Source: Candidatus Uhrbacteria bacterium (GTDB lineage: Bacteria > Patescibacteriota > Patescibacteriia > 2-12-FULL-60-25). From it: a stretch of DNA of 58,249 bases. The stretch is taken from positions 1-58,249 of the forward strand of contig JAHFIK010000002.1 in NCBI GenBank assembly GCA_023246415.1, given 5' to 3'. Below, in pieces: positions 7,594 through 15,125 of the stretch (its first letter is position 1; the number at the start of each line of letters is the position of its first letter). Under the pieces are notes generated by a model. The model saw only the letters and a list, made by a program, of their open reading frames with translations. It searched no databases and had not been told where the DNA came from. A program made the position numbers and the translations under genes.

Positions 7594-7649
7594 GCGCCAC
7601 TGGCGCACCCGCCTCAGGCGGGGAACAGGGGATTTGCACGGCGAATCCC
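7594..7649 (+). other. Three adjacent small hairpins
   Basis: GCGCCA/TGGCGC (7594-7606), CCCGCC/GGCGGG (7608-7622) and GGGATT/AATCCC (7629-7649) follow one another in the 189-nt gap before the ATPase gene. No T-run follows. They could attenuate transcription, stabilise RNA ends or act as a protein-binding site. The rest of the gap is a pyrimidine-rich leader ending in CTCTAC before the ATG. Confidence 0.5.
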
Positions 7650-7685
7650 GGTGCGTACTTTGTTCTTCCAGTCCCTTCCCTCTAC

Positions 7686-10247
7686 ATGCCAAATACTGAA
7701 GTCGATTCAAATCCTGTTACGCTGTTTGCGCAAACGAATTTTCGGAACCAACAGCGTCGTTTTGGTATTCGCCTCGATGACCGTCGCCGTCATGTCTATA
7801 TTCTCGGAAAGACCGGTATGGGAAAGACGGTCTTGCTTGAGAACATGTTCTTGTCCGATGTCTATGCAGGGCACGGATGCGCGTATGTTGATCCGCACGG
7901 CGACACGGCGGAACGGCTGATCAATTTTATCCCGAGTTGGAGAATTAACGATGTTGTCTATTTCAACCCGGCGGATGTGGATTACCCGATGGGGTTTAAT
8001 ATCCTTGAGACGATTGATGAAGGGCAGAAGCACCTCGTCGGCTCTGGACTCATGGGGGTATTTAAAAAGATTTGGCCGGACGTATGGAGTCCGCGCATGG
8101 AGTATATCTTGTTGAACTGTGTGTTGGCCCTGCTTGATTTTCCGGGCGCAACACTCCTTGGGATCAACCGTCTCCTCGTTGATAAGGATTACCGTCAGCG
8201 CGTCATCGAGAATATTCGGGATCCGATCGTGAAAACGTTCTGGGTAGCTGAATTTTCATCTTGGTCTGAAAAGTACGCGACGGAAGCGATTGCGCCGGTG
8301 CAAAACAAGGTCGGACAGTTTCTTTCCGCGTCCATCATTCGAAATATCGTTGCGCAGGTCAAATCAACCATTGTTCCGAGACGGATCATGGATGAGCAGA
8401 AGATCTTTATCGTAAACCTTTCAAAGGGGCGGATCGGAGAAGATAACATGCGTCTGTTGGGAGGGATGCTCATCACGAAGATGCAGTTGGCCGCCATGGA
8501 ACGCGTAGATACACCGGAGCATGAACGAAAAGATTTCTTCATGTATGTGGACGAGTTTCAGAACTTCGCGAACCCGAGTTTTGCAAGCATCCTTTCAGAA
8601 GCGCGAAAATACCGGTTGGCACTGATCCTTGCGCACCAATATATCGAACAGCTCGATGAAACGGTGCGTGACGCGGTGTTCGGGAACATCGGAACGATGA
8701 TTATGTTCCGCGTCGGTTCTCCGGACGCCCAGTTTTTGGAAACGGAATTTGCGCCGACATTTACTCCCGAGGATCTGACGAATCTTCCGAAGTATCACAT
8801 CTATCTGAAGTTGATGGTGGACGGCGTGGCCACAGAGCCTTTTTCCGCAACCACGCTCCCGCCGATTTCGAGTATTACCGATAGTCAGGAAAAAGTGATC
8901 AGTGTGACGCGCGAACGGTATGCGGAACAACGCGATGTTATTGAAAAGAAGGTCTTGAAGTGGAGCGGAATGGAGTCAGGTGTTGATCAGCCGGTTGATA
9001 CGCATGTGGAGGCGTCCGGCCCCGTGACGACGATTGAACCGCCTTCCGGTTTTTCCTATCCGAGTCTCAAGACGGCAGAAGAACAGGAGGCGGATGATGC
9101 CGCCTCGGAAGCAGCGGGAGAGGCTCCGGTGCAACGCGGTGAATTTTTACGTTTTTCTGCGGAACGTCTCGCGTCAATCGTGAAAGCGCCGTCTCAAGGG
9201 CAGAAGAAAGATAAGCCGAAGTTCAAGCATACCTGTTCGCGATGCGGAAAAGTATGGGAAATGCCGATTCAGCTGGATCCGACGCGTCCCATGTACTGCT
9301 CTGAATGTCTGCCGTTAATTCGGGATGAGAAAAAGGTGAAAGGAAAGGTGATGAAGGCCGCGGTCACTGGCGAGGCACCGGAGGGGATGACGCTCGAAGA
9401 AGTTCCGTCTGAACCGCGCGAAGGTCTTGAAGAAGCGATGCGGGATGTTGAAGAGGGTCGGGCGATCCGAACGGCGAGCAAGCAGAAAACGCCTGAACCG
9501 AATCGACCACGGATCATTGTGACAAATTCGAGTATGTATTCGGACGTGGTCGCGGATGAGGATGGAGATGAAGAACGATCGGAGCTGCTTGATGCGATCG
9601 CGGATCGGCGTGGGGCACCGGTGGATACCAGGAAGCAATCCGTGGTGCCTCCGGCGGCAGATCGTCAACCACCGCGTCCGACGCCGCCTCCATCGGAACA
9701 TCGACACGGAGAAGAGCGTCGCACAGAATCGGGCGAATCCGGAAGTCGTCGACAGCAACGGAGCCGCGATGGACGCCCGTCATTCGGTGATCGTCGGCCA
9801 CGTATCACTCAGACATCGGATCGGGATCATATGGATGGATCGCGGCCACTTCCGCCTCGGCCACGAGATGATCGACCACCTCGGCCGCCTGAATCGAACC
9901 GTCAGACGACGCCAAAAGAGCGTGATGATCAACGGCGACCTCCGGTTCCGCCAAGGGTGCCGTCTTCGGGAACGCGGCCACCGATTCGATCCGAGTCGCA
10001 TCCGCCGACACCTGAAGGACGACCCCCGTCGGCCCCCGTTGCTCGAACGGAACCGCCGCGGCCACAGAATCCGTCGATTCCTGCCGCCCCGCCATCAGAA
10101 CGGTCTGAATTTGAGCCAGGAGGGGACGATCGTGGAACGATCGGGGATGTTCCGAAGATTGCATTTAAGACGACTCCAGCGAAGGCTCAGGGGGCGACAC
10201 TCTCGTCTCCGCATGCGGTTCGACCGGGTGAGCGGATCAAGTTTTAA
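7686..10247 (+). CDS. VirD4/TraG-like (TraM-HerA clan) ATPase with zinc ribbon and P/R-rich tail
   Basis: An 853-residue P-loop ATPase of the type IV coupling protein/HerA clan, which moves DNA or protein through membranes as a ring-shaped motor. Walker A is GKTGMGKT at 41-48; 'YVDPHGD' and Walker B 'FFMYVDEF' follow, then 'LALILAHQYIEQL'. A zinc ribbon (CSRCGK...YCSEC) lies around 515-540. The last 200-250 residues are low-complexity, rich in P, R, E and S, and probably disordered. There is no N-terminal membrane segment, unlike classical VirD4, so the membrane protein at 6099 is the likely anchor. No relaxase or mating-pair genes are present, so ordinary conjugation is unlikely. The substrate is unknown. 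Confidence 0.85.
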   Translation: MPNTEVDSNPVTLFAQTNFRNQQRRFGIRLDDRRRHVYILGKTGMGKTVLLENMFLSDVYAGHGCAYVDPHGDTAERLINFIPSWRINDVVYFNPADVDYPMGFNILETIDEGQKHLVGSGLMGVFKKIWPDVWSPRMEYILLNCVLALLDFPGATLLGINRLLVDKDYRQRVIENIRDPIVKTFWVAEFSSWSEKYATEAIAPVQNKVGQFLSASIIRNIVAQVKSTIVPRRIMDEQKIFIVNLSKGRIGEDNMRLLGGMLITKMQLAAMERVDTPEHERKDFFMYVDEFQNFANPSFASILSEARKYRLALILAHQYIEQLDETVRDAVFGNIGTMIMFRVGSPDAQFLETEFAPTFTPEDLTNLPKYHIYLKLMVDGVATEPFSATTLPPISSITDSQEKVISVTRERYAEQRDVIEKKVLKWSGMESGVDQPVDTHVEASGPVTTIEPPSGFSYPSLKTAEEQEADDAASEAAGEAPVQRGEFLRFSAERLASIVKAPSQGQKKDKPKFKHTCSRCGKVWEMPIQLDPTRPMYCSECLPLIRDEKKVKGKVMKAAVTGEAPEGMTLEEVPSEPREGLEEAMRDVEEGRAIRTASKQKTPEPNRPRIIVTNSSMYSDVVADEDGDEERSELLDAIADRRGAPVDTRKQSVVPPAADRQPPRPTPPPSEHRHGEERRTESGESGSRRQQRSRDGRPSFGDRRPRITQTSDRDHMDGSRPLPPRPRDDRPPRPPESNRQTTPKERDDQRRPPVPPRVPSSGTRPPIRSESHPPTPEGRPPSAPVARTEPPRPQNPSIPAAPPSERSEFEPGGDDRGTIGDVPKIAFKTTPAKAQGATLSSPHAVRPGERIKF

Positions 10248-10285
10248 CTCGACATCTCTTTAGATCGCGATGACCTCAAATCACT

Positions 10286-10969
10286 ATGTCTCAGAAAGTC
10301 ACATTTAACACGTCGGACCATGTCTCCATCGTCGCGAACTGGACGACGGCTACGACGACGCTTGGCGCCGTTATTCTCGTGCACATGTATCCGGCAACAA
10401 AAGAGTCCTGGGCGTTGTTTCAGGACGTGCTCGCGAAACGTGGTCTGGCATCGCTCGCCATTGACCTCCGGGGTCATGGAGAATCGATCCGAACGACGAC
10501 CGGGCAGATGCTTGATTATCGGAAATTCACGGATGCGGAGAATGTCTCAAGCATGGAAGATCTCCGTGCGGCGTATGCGTGGATTATCGCTCGCGGCATT
10601 GAACGGGATCAGATTGCTGTGTGTGGGGCTTCCATCGGGGCGAATCTCGCACTTCGTTTTCTCGCGGAAGAGCCACAGGTTCCGGCGGCGCTCCTGCTAA
10701 GTCCGGGGCTGAGTTATCACGGGATTGATGTGGAGGGGATTACAGAAGAGGTAAACCCGCATCAAGCGGTGTATCAAGTTGTCTCTCGCGAGGATGATGA
10801 TGAAAGTGTCCATGCGGCAGAGCAGATTTCATCTTGGCTCGCTGTTGACGTGAAAGAAACGAAGCGTCTGAAGAATGCGGGTCACGGCACACGGATGATT
10901 GAGGGGGACGCGGCGCTCATGGGCGACTTAGCGAATTGGTTGCGGGACCGTTTGCAGTCTGTGACCTGA
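10286..10969 (+). CDS. Alpha/beta hydrolase (dienelactone-hydrolase-like/serine esterase)
   Basis: A 227-residue single-domain alpha/beta hydrolase. The nucleophile elbow GASIG puts the catalytic serine at 116. The oxyanion region is 'VLVHMYPATKESW' with RGHGES at 62-67. Candidate acid residues lie in the EDDDES stretch (169-174), and the catalytic histidine is H200 in AGHGTRM. There is no signal peptide, so it should act in the cytoplasm. The substrate cannot be read from sequence. It is flanked by the ATPase gene and uppP but has clear gaps on both sides, so it is probably a separate unit. Confidence 0.8.
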   Translation: MSQKVTFNTSDHVSIVANWTTATTTLGAVILVHMYPATKESWALFQDVLAKRGLASLAIDLRGHGESIRTTTGQMLDYRKFTDAENVSSMEDLRAAYAWIIARGIERDQIAVCGASIGANLALRFLAEEPQVPAALLLSPGLSYHGIDVEGITEEVNPHQAVYQVVSREDDDESVHAAEQISSWLAVDVKETKRLKNAGHGTRMIEGDAALMGDLANWLRDRLQSVT

Positions 10970-11080
10970 AAAGAATCTGTTCGTGTCTTGATCGCGATAG
11001 CTGTTTGAGATTTGCAAAAGCGGTTATCGTGTGTGACGCTTGGCATGACAGCGACGATTGAATTCATTGATTAATACGAC

Positions 11081-11887
11081 ATGCTTACTTCAGTGCTTCA
11101 AGGGATCGTGCTCGGGATTGTCCAGGGCGCCACAGAATTTTTTCCCGTGAGTTCAACCGGGCACCTCATTCTGTTCCCGCGCTTTTTCGGTTGGCAGGAT
11201 CCTGGACCCTCATTTGATGTGATCGTTCATTTTGGAACGCTCGCCGCGCTCTTATGGATGTATCGCGTTCAATTGATTCAGCTGTATCGTGATGCGGTGA
11301 CCCGAAAGTCACGTCCAGCTCGGATTTTCGTGGGCCAGATCCTTCTCGCCTGTATTCCAGCGCTTCTCATTGGTGGGATTGGCGGAAATTGGATTGAGGA
11401 TCACTTTCGCGGATCGGGGTTTATCGCGTTTCAGCTCGCGTTTTGGGGAATCATCTTATGGATCGTTGATCGTCGTGCCGCATCAAGGGCGGCACTGAAA
11501 ATTCCGCGCGTGGATCAGGTCGGGTGGCGTCGTTCGTTCTGGATCGGAATATCTCAGGCGATCGCACTGTTTCCAGGCGTGTCCCGATCCGGCATTACGA
11601 TGACGACTGGTCTTGCGAACGGGTTGGATCGTGAAACAGCCGTTCAATTTTCGTTTTTTGTGAGTATCCCGACCATCGCCGCTGCCGGAGCGTTTGGCGT
11701 GTTGACGATTCTTCGACATGGCATGGGATCTCTTTCGTCTTCAATGTTGACTGCGGGACTCATTGCTTCGTTTATCAGTGGATTGTTCGCCATTAAATTC
11801 CTTCAATCATATGTTGCGCGTCGCCCGTTCACGGTCTTCGTGGTCTATCGGCTCGTCCTTGCGGCGGCGATCATGGTTCTCCTCTAG
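11081..11887 (+). CDS. uppP: Undecaprenyl-diphosphatase
   Basis: An integral membrane enzyme that removes a phosphate from undecaprenyl pyrophosphate and so recycles the lipid carrier used for peptidoglycan and surface glycans. The two family signatures are present: QGATEFFPVSSTGHLIL at 15-31 and 'PGVSRSGITM' near residue 165. Its 268 residues and roughly eight hydrophobic segments fit the BacA/UppP family. The 3' end overlaps the carboxypeptidase gene in another frame, coupling two cell-wall genes. Confidence 0.95.
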   Translation: MLTSVLQGIVLGIVQGATEFFPVSSTGHLILFPRFFGWQDPGPSFDVIVHFGTLAALLWMYRVQLIQLYRDAVTRKSRPARIFVGQILLACIPALLIGGIGGNWIEDHFRGSGFIAFQLAFWGIILWIVDRRAASRAALKIPRVDQVGWRRSFWIGISQAIALFPGVSRSGITMTTGLANGLDRETAVQFSFFVSIPTIAAAGAFGVLTILRHGMGSLSSSMLTAGLIASFISGLFAIKFLQSYVARRPFTVFVVYRLVLAAAIMVLL

Positions 11888-13061
11888 TCTCGTCCTGATT
11901 GTGCTCATTAGCGTCGGACTGTGTTTTGCGTCCGCCACGCGTGCGGCGTCACCGATTCCAAAAAAGATTGAAAATCCTCCGTCGTTGCCGATTGTTCCCG
12001 CGTCATTTGAATCGTTGCTGGTGATTGATGACGCCTCCGGCGTAACGCTCTATGAACGCAACGCGACGTCGATTCACTCTGGGGCGAGCTTAACGAAGCT
12101 CATGACCGCTCGGGTGTTTACATCAACGCCGACGAACTGGGAGGCGAATGGGAGTATTTTGAAAAGCGATGAAGTGGGCGGCGGGCGATTGCGCGTGAGC
12201 AGTGGGAGTGTCATGACGCTGCGTGACGTACTGTATTCGGCGATCATCGGATCAGCGAATAATGCCGCGATGGCGATGGCGCGGATGTTTGACGGGAAGG
12301 GGATGCCGGCCTTTATCGCTCGAATGAATGCGACGGCGAAGACGCTAGGTCTTGCACAAGCGTCGTATGTCGAACCGAGCGGAATGGATGCAAAAAATTT
12401 AATTTCTGCGCGTGATATCGCAACGCTCATTAACGCCGATTCAAAGGATCCAGAAATTTCGCGTGCGATGACGTCGCCGACCTACTCATTCGTCGTGAAG
12501 AAGCCGAAGCTCGCAAAAACCATTAAGAATACGAACGAACTTCTTTTTACTGCGCCGGATGTCACCGTACATGCCGGGAAAACGGGGTATATCGAAGAGT
12601 CGATGTATAATTTTGCGACGCGGATTTCACCGAAGGGTGATCCGTCAAAAACAGTAACAGTCGTTGTGTTCGGCGCACCATCTCGGCTTGAATCAATGAC
12701 GGCCGCGCATCAGCTTGCAAATTGGGCCTGGAGTGCCTATGACTGGACGGCGTCAGCGGGATCCGCACCGACGCTCGCGAGGGATCTTGGAGTGGGGGAT
12801 CGCGGCGCAGATGTGACGGCATTGCAGAAATTCTTAAATACCCATGAGGCCGTCATCGCAAAGAGCGGTCCGGGTTCGCCAGGAAAAGAGACGTCGCTGT
12901 TTGGTGAAATGACACGCATCGCCTTGGCGAAGTATCAGGAGGCACATCGAGCAGAGATTCTCACGCCGCACGGGGCAAAAACGGGATATGGGTATCTTGA
13001 TGCCGTGACGCGCGCATATATTCAGGCGGACGCGGTTGGCGGCATGCTTGCAAAGAAATAG
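11811..13061 (+). CDS. D-alanyl-D-alanine carboxypeptidase with peptidoglycan-binding domain
   Basis: A penicillin-binding protein of the S11 family (DacA/PBP5 type) that trims the terminal D-Ala from stem peptides. All three active-site motifs are present, numbered from ATG 11811: SLTK at 93-96, SAN at 148-150 and KTG at 257-259. A C-terminal stretch (about 325-395, 'GVGDRGADVTALQKFLN') fits a peptidoglycan-binding domain 1. The signal peptide ('SLVLIVLISVGLCFASATRA') sends it out of the cell. The start is uncertain: ATG 11811 overlaps uppP by 77 nt, while TTG 11859 would give a tighter signal peptide (RRRSWF...). No Shine-Dalgarno sequence decides between them. Confidence 0.9.
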   Translation: MLRVARSRSSWSIGSSLRRRSWFSSSLVLIVLISVGLCFASATRAASPIPKKIENPPSLPIVPASFESLLVIDDASGVTLYERNATSIHSGASLTKLMTARVFTSTPTNWEANGSILKSDEVGGGRLRVSSGSVMTLRDVLYSAIIGSANNAAMAMARMFDGKGMPAFIARMNATAKTLGLAQASYVEPSGMDAKNLISARDIATLINADSKDPEISRAMTSPTYSFVVKKPKLAKTIKNTNELLFTAPDVTVHAGKTGYIEESMYNFATRISPKGDPSKTVTVVVFGAPSRLESMTAAHQLANWAWSAYDWTASAGSAPTLARDLGVGDRGADVTALQKFLNTHEAVIAKSGPGSPGKETSLFGEMTRIALAKYQEAHRAEILTPHGAKTGYGYLDAVTRAYIQADAVGGMLAKK

Positions 13062-13142
13062 GAACGTCGGTAAGGAAGTGAATCGGGGCGGAGATGCGAT
13101 CCGAATCTGGGTGTCGCATGAGCGAGTCGATTCGATCCCACT

Positions 13143-14213
13143 ATGAAAAAAACAGTGCTTCTTGGAATGAGCGGTGGCGTTGACTCAAGTGTCAGCGCGG
13201 CCTTGCTTGTGAAAAAGGGGTACCAGGTCATTGGCGCGTTTATTAAGAACTGGTCGGATTCCAAGGATCGCTGGAGCGGGGAGTGCGCATGGCGCGGTGA
13301 GCGGCGTGACGCAATGCGTGTGGCCGCGATGCTTGATATTCCGCTTGTCACCTTTGATTTTGAGGATCTGTATCGCGAGCGTGTCATTGCGCCGATGTTT
13401 CGCGCATACGCAAAAGGGTCGACGCCGAATCCTGATGTGCTCTGTAATGAAGTCATTAAGTTTGGCGCCTTCTTTTCAGCAGCAAACGAGCTTGGAGCAA
13501 CACATATCGCAACCGGTCATTATGCGCGTGTGCGTCACGGAAAAGAGGGGGTCGCGCATTTATTGCGCGGACGTGATCCTGAAAAAGATCAGTCCTATTT
13601 TTTGCACCGCGTGTCTCAGGCGGCACTCCAAAAGACGCTGTTTCCGATCGGAGATCTGAAGAAGACAGAAGTTCGTCGGATCGCGAAGCAGCTCGGACTC
13701 TCGACCGCAGAGAAGGCGGAGAGTATGGGGATCTGTTTTATCGGAAAACAGCCGATGACCGCGTTTTTACGGACGCGCATTCCATCAAAGCCCGGAAATG
13801 TCGTGGATCCGAATGGGACGGTGATCGGGAGTCATGACGGGTTGGATGGGGTGACGATTGGTCAGCGACACGGTTTTCGCGTCACGATCGGCGGCGGTCC
13901 ATGGTATGCCGCCGCGAAAGAGATTGATTCCGGTTGTTTGGTCGCCGTGCCCGGACATGATCATCCGATGCTGTACACGACGTCTGCCACGATCTCGGAT
14001 GTCCATTGGATTAGTACGGCACCAGTGACGGATCGTCATCTCTCGGTTGCGGTGCGATATCGCCAAGCCGATGTGCCGGTTTCACTCAAAGCGGGAAAGC
14101 GGCAGACATATCAGGCGACATTTCAGACGCCAGTGTTTGCCGTAGCGCCAGGGCAGTCTGCGGTGTTTTATCAGAACGAAGAATGTTTGGGCGGCGGTTT
14201 GATTATCTCATGA
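13143..14213 (+). CDS. mnmA: tRNA-specific 2-thiouridylase MnmA
   Basis: Adds sulfur to C2 of the wobble uridine (U34) in tRNA-Lys, -Glu and -Gln. The PP-loop GMSGGVDSS is at 8-16, the catalytic cysteine is C101 in NPDVLCNE and the persulfide cysteine is C198 in MGICFIG. At 356 residues it is near the usual length. The window also encodes a likely substrate, tRNA-Lys(UUU), at 50540-50616. It stands alone between two gaps, with no Shine-Dalgarno sequence. Confidence 0.95.
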   Translation: MKKTVLLGMSGGVDSSVSAALLVKKGYQVIGAFIKNWSDSKDRWSGECAWRGERRDAMRVAAMLDIPLVTFDFEDLYRERVIAPMFRAYAKGSTPNPDVLCNEVIKFGAFFSAANELGATHIATGHYARVRHGKEGVAHLLRGRDPEKDQSYFLHRVSQAALQKTLFPIGDLKKTEVRRIAKQLGLSTAEKAESMGICFIGKQPMTAFLRTRIPSKPGNVVDPNGTVIGSHDGLDGVTIGQRHGFRVTIGGGPWYAAAKEIDSGCLVAVPGHDHPMLYTTSATISDVHWISTAPVTDRHLSVAVRYRQADVPVSLKAGKRQTYQATFQTPVFAVAPGQSAVFYQNEECLGGGLIIS

Positions 14214-14262
14214 TTCGTTCGCTTTACGATCCTGCTGAATTCCGATAAGCTGAGGCACGCAT

Positions 14263-15054
14263 ATGGTTCGACCTCCGCGACTTGAGTGGATTTCTCTCCT
14301 GTATCTGGCCTTTTTTATCCTTGCGATCCTGTCCCCGCAATTTGTCAGGCATCCGTTTCTCGGATTTTCAGAAGAGCGTCTCGAAGAGATTTTAATTTTT
14401 TGTTTTGGACTTGCCGGACTCGGTACGTTTACGATTTACGAACACGCCATGGAGCGGAAAGACCGTGAACGCGATGAGGCGATTGGTGATCGGGATCGCG
14501 TCAAGAAAGAGCTTGTTTCATCGTATGAGTATATCGGCGCGGTGAATCGGCGGGTTGAGGCGCTAAAAGATCTGGCGAATGAAACCGCGATCCACCTGGT
14601 CGAAGGGGATCGATTGAGCAAGGGGATTTTTCAATCGCTTGCCGCAAGTGCGGCGGCCATTGCGCGTGCGGAATACGGCGTGATTCGGATTGTCTCGCTT
14701 GATCGGATGCGAACGCTGAAGGAGTTCTTGGTTGACAGTGATCAGTTTGTTCGTGTCTCGAATCGTGATTTACGCACGATTCACGAGGAAGGGATCACCC
14801 ACGCCGTCATTGATGCAGAAGAGGGCGGAACACGGGTCCTGGTCGTTCCTTCTTCGCGTCGCGATATGAAGGAGAAAGCATTTCTTCTGCTCCCTGTTTC
14901 TTCCGAGCAAGAAGCAGTTGATGTCGGATTGCTGAATGTCTACGCAAATCAAGCGGAGGTGCTCTATCGTGTACTGACACAAAAGAATGGAAATGCGGCA
15001 CCGGGCGGATTGGAGGCGGATGCCGTCGAACAGAATGCGACCCCCACTGCTTGA
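14263..15054 (+). CDS. Hypothetical membrane protein with two TM helices, coiled coil and GAF-like part
   Basis: 263 residues. Two hydrophobic helices lie at about 9-27 and 42-60. A charged helix of coiled-coil type (about 64-105, 'ERKDRERDEAIGDRDRVKKEL') comes next, then a mixed alpha/beta region (about 110-240) whose pattern 'GIFQSLAASAAAIARAEYGVIRIVSLD' recalls GAF sensor domains. No catalytic motif is seen. It could be a membrane-bound sensor or scaffold, but this is only a reading of its architecture. The alaS promoter -35 starts inside its last codons. Confidence 0.6.
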   Translation: MVRPPRLEWISLLYLAFFILAILSPQFVRHPFLGFSEERLEEILIFCFGLAGLGTFTIYEHAMERKDRERDEAIGDRDRVKKELVSSYEYIGAVNRRVEALKDLANETAIHLVEGDRLSKGIFQSLAASAAAIARAEYGVIRIVSLDRMRTLKEFLVDSDQFVRVSNRDLRTIHEEGITHAVIDAEEGGTRVLVVPSSRRDMKEKAFLLLPVSSEQEAVDVGLLNVYANQAEVLYRVLTQKNGNAAPGGLEADAVEQNATPTA

Positions 15055-15079
15055 TCCGCATCCGGTCCTCGCGTATGCT
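15051..15079 (+). promoter_or_regulatory. alaS promoter
   Basis: TTGATC (15051-15056), 17-nt spacer, TATGCT (15074-15079). The predicted start at about 15086 falls on the first unit of the heptamer array, so the array makes up nearly the whole 5' UTR of alaS. Confidence 0.6.
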
Positions 15080-15084
15080 CAATG

Positions 15085-15119
15085 CTACGCACTACGCACT
15101 ACGCACTACGCACTACGCA
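15085..15119 (+). repeat. Perfect heptamer tandem repeat, CTACGCA x5
   Basis: Five perfect 7-nt copies plus one extra base, lying 6 nt before the alaS ATG and right after its -10 box. The frame is open through the array, so a longer start at 15051 is formally possible. The strongly conserved AlaRS N-terminus begins at 15126, and the array reads as UTR. Confidence 0.9.
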
Positions 15120-15125
15120 CCCCTT

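Noticed and set aside
7594..7649. Hairpins before the VirD4-like gene as an origin of transfer
   Set aside because: There is no relaxase gene and no nick-site sequence that I recognise; stems alone are not evidence.
9556..10263. A 235-codon ORF overlapping the ATPase tail in another frame
   Set aside because: It mirrors the biased P/R-rich codons of the true gene; the composition is arginine/histidine-heavy, with no domain and no start signal.
15085..15119. Heptamer array as a CRISPR array
   Set aside because: Units are 7 nt and directly adjoining, with no spacers and no cas genes.
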